Below are positions 1 through 8,895 of a stretch of 35,967 nt of DNA, in pieces. The stretch spans positions 1 to 35,967 of the forward strand of contig JACVRW010000021.1 of NCBI GenBank assembly GCA_014534235.1, in the 5' to 3' direction. Each line of letters begins with the position of its first letter. The first letter of the stretch is position 1. The notes beneath the pieces were generated by a model. The model worked only from the letters and a program-made list of their open reading frames with translations, searched no databases and was not told where the DNA came from. Both the position numbers and the translations under genes were made by a program. Source of the stretch: Thermoleophilaceae bacterium (lineage in GTDB: Bacteria > Actinomycetota > Thermoleophilia > Solirubrobacterales > Thermoleophilaceae).

Positions 1-483
1 CTGGTAGGGAACGCGCGCGAGGTTGCGCATCATCGCGTAGAAGCCGGTGGCGAGCATGCGTTTGACTCGACTCTCGTCCCGGCCGATCCGCCGTGCGTAG
101 ACGACGTCGGCCTCCTGCTCCTCGGCCATCCGCAGCATCTCGGGGATCAGCTCTGGCGGATCCTGGAGGTCGGCGTGCATGAGGACAACGTACGAGCCGC
201 GGGCGTGGTCCAGCCCCGCCGACATGGCGACCTCCATGCCGAAGTTGCGAGAGAGCTGGACGAGGACCACGCCCTCCTCGCCGCGCGCCCACCCCTCGAT
301 GATCTCAGCGGAGCGGTCGTCCGAGCCGTCGTCGACGTAGACCACCTCGTACGGCGCCGGCAGGGTCCCGAGCGACGATCGCAGTTGCCTGTGGAGCTCG
401 GGAAGGACTTGCTCCTCGTCGTGGACCGGGACGACGACGGTGACCAGTGGCCCCGGGCGATCATTCCCTAGCGAGCGATGCAT
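1..483 (-). CDS. GT2 glycosyltransferase, polyprenyl-phosphate-sugar synthase type (partial, 3' end off window)
   Basis: The first 161 codons are visible, and the frame runs off the left edge with no stop. The fold is a GT-A family 2 enzyme of the DPM1/ArnC type, which transfers a sugar from a nucleotide donor to a polyprenyl-phosphate carrier at the inner face of the membrane. Visible signs are the N-terminal strand VTVVVPVHDEE (residues 14-24), VDDGS (50-54), SRNFG (78-82) and the donor-site motif HADLQDPPEL from residue 103. The first Asp of the usual DAD is His here. The ATG at 483 overlaps the last 16 bases of the methyltransferase gene, so the two are probably translationally coupled. 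The C-terminal part, where ArnC-type proteins carry two membrane helices, lies outside the window. A plain cytosolic GT2 therefore cannot be excluded. Confidence 0.87.
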   Translation of the reverse strand, partial: MHRSLGNDRPGPLVTVVVPVHDEEQVLPELHRQLRSSLGTLPAPYEVVYVDDGSDDRSAEIIEGWARGEEGVVLVQLSRNFGMEVAMSAGLDHARGSYVVLMHADLQDPPELIPEMLRMAEEQEADVVYARRIGRDESRVKRMLATGFYAMMRNLARVPYQ

Positions 484-1208
484 GCCATCCCGAGGGAGAC
501 CCCCGCGGGCAGGGAGACCCCGCGCTTGATGAGCGCGGCCTCCCCACGCACAGGAAGCTCGAGCCAGCGGTCGAGCGCGCCGGGCGAGAGATGTAGATCC
601 GACCGCCCATTGCCGCTCGACGCGAGGCGCTGCAGCGTGCGAACAACGGCGACGGGCGGCAGCATCGTGCTGTAGAAGTAGGTGGAGACCGCGGGGCTCC
701 AGCCGTGGCTCTCCACGCGCTCCCGTAGCAGGGGACGGGTGTAGCGGCGATAGTGATGCCACGAGCTGTCGTGTCGGCTCCAGAGCCAGCGATAGGCCGG
801 CGCCGTGACGATGAGGCGCGCGCCGGGCCTGGCGACGCGTCTTAGCTCGGCAAGGGCGGCACCGTCGTCCGGGAGATGCTCGAGGACATCAGTCGCGAAG
901 ATGAGGTCGAAGCGGCCGCTCCCAAACGGGAGCTCCTCGATCGCCGCCTCGCGCACGCCGTTCAGCCCGCGGCGCTGGCAGAACTCGACCGCCTGGCGGG
1001 AGCGGTCCACGCCTTCGGCGGGGCCCAGGCGCCGGAACTCCATGAGATTCCGGCCGGTGCCGCATCCCGCATCGAGGATGCGCGGAGAAGCCGGTGGTTG
1101 CGCGCGGTGGATGAGGGCCCAGATGACCCGGCGGCGTGACCGGAACCACCAGTGACGGTCCTCCATGTCGTAGTGCTCCTGGTAGGTCCAGTCCTCCACG
1201 GGGGCCAC
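468..1208 (-). CDS. Class I SAM-dependent methyltransferase
   Basis: This is a Rossmann-fold methyltransferase of the Methyltransf_11/25 type common in surface-polysaccharide loci. With a GTG start at 1208 it has 246 residues. Visible are an N-terminal DRHWWFRSRRR block (about 17-27) typical of this subgroup, motif I LDAGCGTGRN (about 45-54), and an acidic/post-motif region DLIFATDVLEHLPDD. It probably methylates a sugar hydroxyl or a small metabolite; the substrate cannot be read from the sequence. The frame stays open to a GTG at 1349, but that extension is low-complexity Ala/Gly/Pro sequence. I therefore prefer a start near 1208 or 1199, a short distance ahead of the conserved block. No good Shine-Dalgarno sequence supports any choice. 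It is followed, with a 16-base overlap, by the GT2 gene and is divergent from the first YfhO gene. Confidence 0.85.
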   Translation of the reverse strand: MAPVEDWTYQEHYDMEDRHWWFRSRRRVIWALIHRAQPPASPRILDAGCGTGRNLMEFRRLGPAEGVDRSRQAVEFCQRRGLNGVREAAIEELPFGSGRFDLIFATDVLEHLPDDGAALAELRRVARPGARLIVTAPAYRWLWSRHDSSWHHYRRYTRPLLRERVESHGWSPAVSTYFYSTMLPPVAVVRTLQRLASSGNGRSDLHLSPGALDRWLELPVRGEAALIKRGVSLPAGVSLGMACIAR

Positions 1209-1348
1209 CAGCGTAACGCCGGAACCGGGAGCGGGGCCGCACCCGAGCGGGTATCCTCGCGCGCCTCCGGTGCCCGCGTCGAAGGACTCCACCCCCGCAA
1301 CCGCCGCGGCTTCTGGGGCAGACGCGGAGCCGGTGTCCGCGGTGACCA

Positions 1349-1362
1349 CGCGGCCGGCCGCG
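1349..1362. promoter_or_regulatory. 14-bp perfect palindrome in divergent gap
   Basis: CGCGGCCGGCCGCG is its own reverse complement. It lies in the gap between the methyltransferase gene and the first YfhO gene, ending 9 bp before the YfhO ATG at 1372. It could be an operator or an RNA hairpin. In DNA this GC-rich such palindromes arise by chance fairly often, so the call is tentative. The rest of the gap (1209-1348) shows only a weak minus-10-like TATCCT near 1252 on the plus strand. Confidence 0.25.
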
Positions 1363-1371
1363 GCCCGCCGG

Positions 1372-3876
1372 ATGGCCGCGCGCGACCACGGACTCCGCCT
1401 GACTCGGTGGGCGCGCGCACACCCGGCGGCCGTGGCCGCGGTCCTCTACGCCGCCCTGTCCGTCGTGTTCGTGGGGCAGGGGTTGGTCCCCGGGAGAACG
1501 CTCTCCAGCTCGGACGGGCTATGGACCATGACGCCCTGGAGCTCCTCGAGACCACCTGAGGTGAAGCCGCTCGGTGCGAACTTCGAGCTCGCCGACGCGG
1601 TCGCCGTCTTCCAGCCCTTCTTCGAGTACACCCGGAGCGCGCTGGCCGACATTCCCCTGTGGAACCCGCACATCATGGGCGGACGTCCGTTTCTCGCCAA
1701 CGCGCAGTCCGCCATCTTCTCGCCGTTCTCGCTGCCGGCCTACGCCCTCCCGCTGTCGAAGGCGTTGGCCGTCATGGCCGCGCTCAAGCTCTTCGTCGCC
1801 GCGTTCGGGACATATCTCCTCGGCCGGGCCCTGCGGATGCGCTTCGGCGGCGCGCTCTTGGCGGGTGTCGTGTTCGCCTTCGGGACCTTCTTCGTCGTCT
1901 GGCTCGCGTGGCCCCTCACGAACATCTTTCCGCTGATCCCGTGGCTGCTGCTGCTGACCGAACTGGTGATACGGCGGCCCGACCCGCTGCCCGTGGCCGG
2001 GCTTGCGGGGCTCGTCGCCCTACAGTTCTTCGGCGGCCATCCGGAGACCTCGTTCCATGTCATGTTCGCGACGGTCGCGTACTTCGCCTTCCGCGTGCTC
2101 CTCGACTGGCGGCGAGGCGGCCGGCGGCAAGCCGCGCTCATACCTCGGACGGTCGCGTTCGCGGCCGCGCTCGCGCTCGGTACCGCAGTTGCCGCGCTGA
2201 CGCTGCTGCCGCTCCTCGAGCTGCTGGCGGCGTCGGCGGACTACGAGCGCCGCCTCGATAGCGCGCCATCGTTCGCGCCGAGCAGGTTCCTGGGGGCGCT
2301 GTTCCTGAACGACTACTGGGGACGCCCAACCCAGACGCCGATCGCCGCATTCGTCAGCAATCGCGGCTACTACGCGGGCGGGATCACGCTCATGCTTGCC
2401 GCGGCGGCGCTCATCGGGCGGCCGACGATTACACGTATCGCGGTCGCATCCTTCGGGCTGTTCTGTCTCGCGCTGGCGCTGGGCTTCGAGCCGCTGGCAC
2501 GCACAGTGGTCGAGCTCCCGGGGTTCCGGACGGCCCACAACGGCCGCCTGGTGATCTTCCTCCTATTCGCGCTGGCGCTGCTGGCCGGATGGGGGCTCGA
2601 CGATCTCAGCCGCCGCAACCTCCCGGCCCGGGTGAGACGCCGCCTCGCGCTCGCGGCGGCGGTCATCTTCTGCGTGCCGATCGGATGGATGCTCGTCGCC
2701 GGCACGATCGACCTCGGGCGGGTTCGGCCCGCTCTGGAGGTCGCTTGGGGGTTCGGCGATCCGCCTTCCGCGACGTCGCCGATCGAAGCGGCCGGCGTCG
2801 CGCCGATCGTTCGCATGAACGCGTTGCTCCAGTGGCTGCCGCTGGCGGGCGCAGCGCTCGCGCTGATAGCGATACGCGTGGGCGTAGTGTCCTCGGCGCG
2901 CCGGCGGCTTCCCGTGGCGGCGTTCGTCGCCTTGGCGACGGCGGTGCTCGTCGTCGACCTGTTCCGCGCCAACATGGGATTCAACCCGGCGATCCCGATC
3001 GAGCATGCGGAGCAGCCGACCACGGGGGCCATCCGTTACCTGCAATCGAGAAGTCCGAACCGCTTCGTCGGCCTCGGCAAGCCCGGAGCGATCCAGCCGC
3101 TCGGGCCGGACGTCGCGATGAGGTACGGGCTCCATGACGCCCGCGGCTACGACTATCCGGTCGAGCGCCGGTTCGATCGGCTCTGGCGGGAGGCGGTCGG
3201 CCCCCGCGGCGACGTGATCCCGCCCACGACCGTGGCCCTACCCACCGCGCGGGCACTCCGGACCCTGAGCCTCCTGAGCGTTGCTGATGTGGTCCAGGAC
3301 CCCGCCCGCCCGCCGCTGCGCCTGCCGGGCCTCCGCCTCGCGTACTCCGGACCGGATGCGCGGGTCTACCGCAACACCCGCGCGCTACCGCGTGTGTTCC
3401 TGGTGGACCGGCAGCGACCCGTCGACGGCGAGGAGGCCGCTCTAGCGGCGGTTAGCGGCTCCGGCGTGGACACGCGCCGGGTCGCGGTGGTGGAGGGACG
3501 GCTGCCGGGGCTTCCCGAGGACCGAGGCGCGCCCGTGTCCACGGGCGATCCGGGGCCCGCACGCCTGATCGCCTACGAGCGAGAGCGGGTGGTGGCGCGC
3601 GCGATCACGCGGCGACCGGCGCTGCTGGTTCTGACCGACGTTCATTACCCCGGCTGGAACGCGTGGGTCGACGGGCGCAGCGTCCCGCTCGAACGCGTGG
3701 ACTACCTGCTGCGCGGGCTCCTCCTCTCGCCGGGCTCGCACACGGTCGAGCTGCGTTATCAGCCGGCGACCTGGCGGGTGGGGTGGATCGTGAGCCTCCT
3801 GGGCGTCGTGGGTCTGGCCTGCCTCGCGCTCGCGGGTCTTCGCGGCCACCGTGCGCTGGGGCGGGCCAGCCGGTGA
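1372..3876 (+). CDS. YfhO-family GT-C membrane protein, copy 1
   Basis: This 834-residue polytopic membrane protein belongs to the YfhO family (PF09586). In Bacillus and Listeria, YfhO-type proteins transfer sugars from polyprenyl-phosphate donors to teichoic acids outside the cell. Seen here are a first helix at about residues 15-35, an extracellular loop with the acidic/Gln patch DAVAVFQPF, the hallmark PLWNPHI (95-101) followed by GGRPFLANAQSA, and a DYWGRP loop (314-319). There are several further helices and a C-terminal soluble region with YPGW (759-762), VDYLLRG and a closing helix. The ATG at 1372 puts the first helix close to the N-terminus. A GTG at 1270 would add 34 low-complexity residues and overlap the divergent gene. 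The stop codon overlaps the GTG of the next gene. The glycosyl acceptor is unknown. Confidence 0.9.
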   Translation: MAARDHGLRLTRWARAHPAAVAAVLYAALSVVFVGQGLVPGRTLSSSDGLWTMTPWSSSRPPEVKPLGANFELADAVAVFQPFFEYTRSALADIPLWNPHIMGGRPFLANAQSAIFSPFSLPAYALPLSKALAVMAALKLFVAAFGTYLLGRALRMRFGGALLAGVVFAFGTFFVVWLAWPLTNIFPLIPWLLLLTELVIRRPDPLPVAGLAGLVALQFFGGHPETSFHVMFATVAYFAFRVLLDWRRGGRRQAALIPRTVAFAAALALGTAVAALTLLPLLELLAASADYERRLDSAPSFAPSRFLGALFLNDYWGRPTQTPIAAFVSNRGYYAGGITLMLAAAALIGRPTITRIAVASFGLFCLALALGFEPLARTVVELPGFRTAHNGRLVIFLLFALALLAGWGLDDLSRRNLPARVRRRLALAAAVIFCVPIGWMLVAGTIDLGRVRPALEVAWGFGDPPSATSPIEAAGVAPIVRMNALLQWLPLAGAALALIAIRVGVVSSARRRLPVAAFVALATAVLVVDLFRANMGFNPAIPIEHAEQPTTGAIRYLQSRSPNRFVGLGKPGAIQPLGPDVAMRYGLHDARGYDYPVERRFDRLWREAVGPRGDVIPPTTVALPTARALRTLSLLSVADVVQDPARPPLRLPGLRLAYSGPDARVYRNTRALPRVFLVDRQRPVDGEEAALAAVSGSGVDTRRVAVVEGRLPGLPEDRGAPVSTGDPGPARLIAYERERVVARAITRRPALLVLTDVHYPGWNAWVDGRSVPLERVDYLLRGLLLSPGSHTVELRYQPATWRVGWIVSLLGVVGLACLALAGLRGHRALGRASR

Positions 3877-6425
3877 GCCGCCTGCTCCACCGCGGCGTCG
3901 CTGCCTTACGCCGCCGGCCGGCTCTGGCAGCCGCGCTGCTCTACGCCGTGCTCGCGATGCTCATGGTCGGTCCGGCCCTGCTGCCCGGGAAGACCCTGTC
4001 GAACTCGGACATGACCTGGTTCCAGCCGCCCTGGGTTGGCGTGAAGCCCGCCGAGCTCGAGATGCCGACCAACACGGAGCTCGGAGACGCTCCCGGACAG
4101 CTTCAGCCGTTCCTCGGCTACGCGGCCGACCGCGTGCCCGACGTTCCCCTGTGGAACCCCCACATCGTCGGTGGACGCCCCTTCCTGGCGAACGCCCAGT
4201 CCGCGCTCTTCTCCCCCTACTCCGCGCCGGCCTACGTGCTTCCGTTCTGGACCGCGCTGAGCTGGATCGGGGTGCTGAAGCTCTGGGTCTCGGCGTTCGG
4301 CATGTTCCTCCTCGGGCGAGCGCTCGGAATGCGGTTCGGGGGAGCGCTCATGGCCGGGGTCGTCTACGCGTTCAGCCTATGGATGGTCACGTGGCTGTCC
4401 TACCCGCACATGAGCGTCTGGTCGTGGATACCCTGGATGCTCCTGCTGACCGACCGACTCGTGCGGCGACCGGACGTCCTGTCCGGAGCGGGTCTCGCCG
4501 CTGTGATCGCCGCTCAGTTGCTTGGCGGCCATCCGGAGTCGAGCTTCCACGCGCTCGTGGCCACGCTCGCGTTCCTCGTGCTGCGCTTGGTGCAGAGGCG
4601 CCGAACGGCCGGGCCGGCATCCTCCGTGGGTAGGACGGTCCTTGCGTTTGCAGCGGCCGGGATCGGCGGGTTCGCGCTCGCGGCTCTGACAATCGTCCCG
4701 TTTGCGGAGCTCCTATGGAACTCGGCGGACCTCCACGACCGGATGGGGGATGCGGTCGACAAGCAGCCCATCCTCCGCGACTTCGCCCTCGGGATCTTCC
4801 TGCCCGACTACTGGGGGCGGGCCACGGCGACGCCTATCAAGCTGTTCGTCCTCGATCGCGCCCTTTACGTTGGGGCGCTTCCGCTGATGCTCGCGGCGGC
4901 GGCGCTGATCATCCGGCCCTCGCTCGAGCGTGTGGGCGTCGCGCTGTTCGGCGGGCTCTGGCTCGCGGTCCTGTTCGGAATCGCCCCCTTCCTGCATATC
5001 GTCACGCGCCTACCGGTCTTCTCCTCGGGCCACAACAGCAGGCTCGCCGTCCTCTACGTGCTCGCCGTGGCGCTGCTCGCCGGCTGGGGCCTCGACGATC
5101 TGACAACGGGACGGTGGCGCGCCCCGCGTCGCCGGCTCGTGCTCGCCGTCGCCGCCGCCCTGGTAGCGGTGCCCGCGCTCTTCGTGCTCGGCGCGGGCCG
5201 CACCAGCCTGAGCGCATTCGGCGACGCGCTCGAGGTCGCCTGGGGGTTCGCCACGCCCCCCGGCGCCGGCATCGGGGACACCGGCGGGCGAAACTGCGTT
5301 GAGCCGTGCCTCGAGGCGGGCGACGTGATCCGCCTGGCGTCGCTGCTCGGCTGGCTCGCCGTCGCGGCCGCAGGGCTCTGCGTGGTTGCGCTTCGCCTGC
5401 GGCGCCGGCTCGGCGCCGCGGCGTTCGCGGCCATCGCCGTGGCGCTCGTGTGCGTGGACCTCTTCCACGCCGGCATGGGCTACAACCCGGCGATAGACCG
5501 GGACGTGGCGACGCAGCCTGCGACTGGCGCGATCCGCCTGCTCGAGCGCAACAAGCCGTCGCGCTTCGTCAGCATGGAGCACGTCCCCCAGAACATCATT
5601 CCCATGCGCTTCGGGCTCTACGAGGCACGCGGGTACGACCTGCCGATCATGCGCCGGTACGACCGTCTTTGGCGGCGGGAGATCTCGCCCGAGTCCGCCT
5701 CCGTCGCGGAGGGGCTGCTGGACATTCCCCTCACCGTCAGGGAGCTCACGCCTCGCGCGCTGCGATCCCTGCGGCTCCTCGGTGTAACGCACGTTTTGCA
5801 GCCCAGGACCTACCCCTCGCTGGACCTGCCCGGGATGCGGCTCGTCTATGACGGCCCCGACGCACGCGTGTACCGGGTCGAGGGCGCCCTATCCCGAGCC
5901 TTCGTCGTGCCAGCGCAGCGCGTGGTCAGCGGCGGTGGGGCTGCGCTCGACGCCGTTACGGAGCCCGATTTCGACGGGCGCGCGGTGGGCGTGACGGAAG
6001 AGCGTGTGCCCGGCGTGCCGGTGGAAGGGGAGGCGGGACCGACTCCGGGCGGCTCTGCAGAGATCACGCGCTACGCGGCCGAACGCGTCGATGTGCGCGC
6101 TCGCAGCCCTGGGCCGGGGCTGCTCGTCCTCGGCGACAACTACTACCCGGGCTGGACCGCGGAGGTGGACGGCCGGCCCGCGGCGATCGCGCGCGTCGAC
6201 TACCTCTTCCGCGGCGTCCGGATCGGCCCCGGAAGCCACATGATCACTTTCCGATATGAGCCGCTTACCTGGACGATCGGTTGGATCGTCACGTCCGTTT
6301 CCGCCGTGTTGCTCGCGGTGGCGGTGGCCGTCGGCGCCAGGCGCCGGCGCCGAGGAGCCCCTCCGGCGGCGGCGACCCCCGACGAGCCGGAACCCGCTGC
6401 GGGGGCCGTGCCCGCGCGCCACTGA
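3873..6425 (+). CDS. YfhO-family GT-C membrane protein, copy 2
   Basis: This is a tandem paralogue of the preceding gene, 850 residues. It starts at a GTG that forms a GTGA overlap with the upstream stop, so it is almost certainly translationally coupled. The open frame extends further upstream inside copy 1, but that part is a shadow of copy 1. The same landmarks recur at nearly the same positions: PLWNPHI (92-98) with GGRPFLANAQSALFSP, DYWGR (312-316), HNSRL before a long helix, and YPGW around 758-761 with VDYLFRGV. The C-terminus carries an Arg/Pro/Ala-rich cytosolic tail (last 35 or so residues). Copies 1 and 2 differ in the loop between the third and fourth quarters, which contains an extra Cys pair (NCVEPCLEA) here. 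Known family role: transfer of a lipid-linked sugar outside the membrane. The specific substrate is not predictable. Confidence 0.9.
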   Translation: MSRLLHRGVAALRRRPALAAALLYAVLAMLMVGPALLPGKTLSNSDMTWFQPPWVGVKPAELEMPTNTELGDAPGQLQPFLGYAADRVPDVPLWNPHIVGGRPFLANAQSALFSPYSAPAYVLPFWTALSWIGVLKLWVSAFGMFLLGRALGMRFGGALMAGVVYAFSLWMVTWLSYPHMSVWSWIPWMLLLTDRLVRRPDVLSGAGLAAVIAAQLLGGHPESSFHALVATLAFLVLRLVQRRRTAGPASSVGRTVLAFAAAGIGGFALAALTIVPFAELLWNSADLHDRMGDAVDKQPILRDFALGIFLPDYWGRATATPIKLFVLDRALYVGALPLMLAAAALIIRPSLERVGVALFGGLWLAVLFGIAPFLHIVTRLPVFSSGHNSRLAVLYVLAVALLAGWGLDDLTTGRWRAPRRRLVLAVAAALVAVPALFVLGAGRTSLSAFGDALEVAWGFATPPGAGIGDTGGRNCVEPCLEAGDVIRLASLLGWLAVAAAGLCVVALRLRRRLGAAAFAAIAVALVCVDLFHAGMGYNPAIDRDVATQPATGAIRLLERNKPSRFVSMEHVPQNIIPMRFGLYEARGYDLPIMRRYDRLWRREISPESASVAEGLLDIPLTVRELTPRALRSLRLLGVTHVLQPRTYPSLDLPGMRLVYDGPDARVYRVEGALSRAFVVPAQRVVSGGGAALDAVTEPDFDGRAVGVTEERVPGVPVEGEAGPTPGGSAEITRYAAERVDVRARSPGPGLLVLGDNYYPGWTAEVDGRPAAIARVDYLFRGVRIGPGSHMITFRYEPLTWTIGWIVTSVSAVLLAVAVAVGARRRRRGAPPAAATPDEPEPAAGAVPARH

Positions 6426-6456
6426 GCCGGAGCACCGCGTCGAGCGCCGGAGCGCC

Positions 6457-8835
6457 TCACACGAGGTCGCGTGCCTTCGATGGGGTGGCCACTGCCGAGG
6501 CGGCGTCGATCCCGGCGCGCTCTTCCTGTCGTTCCCTTGCGGGCCACCTACCACCCACCGCGTGAAGGACGGCGACCCCGTAGCAGGCGGCCGCCACCAG
6601 CGTCGCCGTCGTAAAGCCTGCGGTTATGGCCACGACGATGGCCAGCACCGAAGCCAGCACGGACGTGACTCCATTGATGCCCCACGCCCACGGGACGCTG
6701 CCCGGGTGGAGGGCGGCGAGCCGGCGCAAGCCGATTGGCATCGCCATCCCCAGGGTGAGGCCGAACGGGCCGAGTATGACCGCCGTGATGGCGATCCGCG
6801 CGCCGAAGGGCAGATCGATCAGGTCTCGCAGCAGCGGCGGCAAGGCGAAGGCGGACGCGATCATGAGCGCCACGGAGACGACCAGCGCCGCGGACAGAAT
6901 CTCGCGGGGACGCTTCGAGCGGCCCGACAGCGCGGCGCCCACGCCGGTGAAGGCGAGGAGCCCGGCGAGGACGACCGAGAGCGAGTAGGTCGGGAAGCCG
7001 AGAAACAGCACGAACCGCTGAATCAGCGTTACCTCGAGCACCAGGAAGCCGAGGCCGATCGCGGCGAAGAATACGAGCGAGCTGATCGGGGGCCGGGCGG
7101 ACCGGGCGACCAGGAGCAGCGGCAGGAGGAATGCCAGCGCGCAGAGGCCGACGAGGATGCAGAGGGCGATCAGGAGAACGGTGAACGGCTTGACCGTGAA
7201 GATGTAGCCCGCCGGGGTCGCGCGCCAGACATCCCGCAGCCGCTCGAAGTTCAGGAAGAAGGGCTTGTCGTCGGTGGGTGGGCACACGTCCACCCGGTAC
7301 GAGCGACAGAAGCTGTCGAGGCGCGTGGCCCGCGCGAGCGCCGACCACTCCGCGAAGTAGGGCCCGCCCGGGGCGAAGGCCAGTCCGTCGCCACGATCCT
7401 CCGCCAGCCGCCGTATCCGGGCGAGCTCCGCCCGTGTCCATGGCGTCAGCCGCGACAGCACCGTTCCGAACCGCGCGTTGCTCAGGTTGTCGCGTCCGAG
7501 CAGAACGACCACGTGGCGCGCCGGATCCGGTACGCCGCGCTCCTCGAGGGCGGCGAGTGTCAGCACCGTCGCGCGCAGGGCCTCATCGCCCACCAGCCGG
7601 GTGAGCCGCGAGACGTTCAGGATCCCACCCGGCGCGAGATGGTCGTAGTACTCCTGGAAGGCCTCGACGGTGTACAGGTTGTTCTCGGTCAGCGCCGCCC
7701 CAATCGCGGCGTTGCCGCTCAGCGTGTTGGTGAAGCCAATGTGGATCACCTGGTAGCGCGTGTCGTCTTCCGCGAGCGTGGAGCGCCCGTCACCTATGCG
7801 CACGTGCACGCGAGGCAAGCTGTACGGGGCCCCGAACTCCTGCCCAAGGTCCCGGTCGACGACCGTGCGGATCGCGCCGTTTAGCTCGACGACTTCGACT
7901 CGTCGCTCGCCGGATGAGAGCGCGTTGTAGATGTCGCGGCCGCCGCCGCCGCCGATGATCAGAACCCTCCCGCGTGGCGCCATGGCGAAACCCACGCTCT
8001 GCGGGCCGAGCCTTAGGCGTCGCCAGTCGGGGAGGGGCTCGCCGCGGCGGTGACGAGGCACCGTGGCGAAGTCGCGGTCGTACGTCACGATGCCGAAGTC
8101 AGGGCTACCCGTTGACGGATACCCAACGACCCGGCTGAGCGGCGTCCACCGGTCGGCGACGTTGGGGGCCTCGAGGGCAGTTGGCAGGTAGTAGACGGAC
8201 GTGACGGCGGCAAGCATGATGCTGATTGCCGCCAGCGCAATCGCGCCGACGGCGATGCGCCGCCGCCGGGGGCGGGAGGCAACCAGGACGGCCGCCACGG
8301 CCGCCACCAACCCAAGTGCGACCAGGATCGTCGGCGCCGTCAGTCGCCACATCATCGGGACGATCACGAGCGCACCCGCGCCGGCCCCAACCAGATCGTA
8401 GGCGTACACCCGGTGGATCGACGCCGTGTAGCGAGTGACGACGAGCGTGATGACCATGCCGGCGAGGAAGAAGGGCGTCGCCGACAGCAGGGACGCGGCC
8501 GTGAGCGTAAGCGTGAACTGCACCGTGACCGAGTTCTCGAACGTGTAATCGAGCTTCACGAGCGCGGCTGGGATCACAACGAGGGACAGCGCGAGCGCGG
8601 CACACCACGCCCGAAGCGACGCGCCCCGTCGGGGCGGCTCGAACCAGCGGGGCCGCAGGTAGACGAGCATCGCCGCCGCGCCCGTCCCCACGAGGGCGAG
8701 CGAGATCACCAGGAACCCGAAGTGGTAGAAGAGCGCCGCGGAGAAGACGCGCGTCACCGCGACCTGCAGCCCGAGCGCGATTCCGGCGACCAGCGCGACG
8801 GCCAGTAGGACACGGGGCGTCGGGCGCGCGGCCAT
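6457..8835 (-). CDS. Spermidine-synthase-like domain fused to membrane helices
   Basis: This 792-residue protein is built as membrane helices (about 1-240), a soluble SpeE-like Rossmann domain (about 270-480) and a second set of about eight helices. The soluble domain shows RVLIIGGGGGRD (about 286-296), VVELN, IGDGRSTL (about 346) and LTENNLYTVEAFQEY followed by LAPGGIL. This matches the fused transporter/spermidine-synthase family of unknown function. The Asp residues that bind polyamine in true spermidine synthases (the DxxDP segment) are replaced by HIGFTNTLSG, so classical aminopropyl transfer is unlikely. It is the last gene of the long minus operon, 60 bp after a methyltransferase. The ATG has no Shine-Dalgarno sequence and follows a run of seven C. 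It ends convergent with YfhO copy 2, leaving a 31-bp gap with no convincing terminator. Confidence 0.85.
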   Translation of the reverse strand: MAARPTPRVLLAVALVAGIALGLQVAVTRVFSAALFYHFGFLVISLALVGTGAAAMLVYLRPRWFEPPRRGASLRAWCAALALSLVVIPAALVKLDYTFENSVTVQFTLTLTAASLLSATPFFLAGMVITLVVTRYTASIHRVYAYDLVGAGAGALVIVPMMWRLTAPTILVALGLVAAVAAVLVASRPRRRRIAVGAIALAAISIMLAAVTSVYYLPTALEAPNVADRWTPLSRVVGYPSTGSPDFGIVTYDRDFATVPRHRRGEPLPDWRRLRLGPQSVGFAMAPRGRVLIIGGGGGRDIYNALSSGERRVEVVELNGAIRTVVDRDLGQEFGAPYSLPRVHVRIGDGRSTLAEDDTRYQVIHIGFTNTLSGNAAIGAALTENNLYTVEAFQEYYDHLAPGGILNVSRLTRLVGDEALRATVLTLAALEERGVPDPARHVVVLLGRDNLSNARFGTVLSRLTPWTRAELARIRRLAEDRGDGLAFAPGGPYFAEWSALARATRLDSFCRSYRVDVCPPTDDKPFFLNFERLRDVWRATPAGYIFTVKPFTVLLIALCILVGLCALAFLLPLLLVARSARPPISSLVFFAAIGLGFLVLEVTLIQRFVLFLGFPTYSLSVVLAGLLAFTGVGAALSGRSKRPREILSAALVVSVALMIASAFALPPLLRDLIDLPFGARIAITAVILGPFGLTLGMAMPIGLRRLAALHPGSVPWAWGINGVTSVLASVLAIVVAITAGFTTATLVAAACYGVAVLHAVGGRWPARERQEERAGIDAASAVATPSKARDLV

Positions 8836-8879
8836 GGAGGGGGGGAACGTACAGCAACGCCTCCCGACGGCGTGCAGCT

Positions 8880-8894
8880 CGAGCCGCCGGCTCG
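8880..8894 (-). terminator. Short GC hairpin after methyltransferase stop
   Basis: CGAGCCG and CGGCTCG are perfect inverted repeats separated by one base, starting one base after the methyltransferase stop codon on the transcribed strand. It could act as a weak terminator, an attenuator or an mRNA 3'-end stabiliser between the methyltransferase and the SpeE-like gene. There is no T run, so rho-independent termination is not well supported. Confidence 0.3.
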
Positions 8895-8895
8895 C

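Noticed and set aside
1270-1371. Upstream extension of YfhO copy 1 to a GTG at 1270.
   Set aside because: It adds 34 low-complexity residues, overlaps the possible 5' part of the divergent methyltransferase and has no ribosome-binding site; the ATG at 1372 fits the first helix better.
6426-6456. Possible bidirectional terminator between YfhO copy 2 and the SpeE-like gene.
   Set aside because: Only a direct repeat (GCCGGAGC) is visible, not a stable inverted repeat, and there is no T run on either strand.
6256-7884. 542-codon plus-strand open frame antisense to the SpeE-like gene.
   Set aside because: The translation is rich in Arg, Glu and Gly with no helices or motifs, while the minus strand has clear membrane helices and a SpeE-like domain. 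It is a coding shadow.
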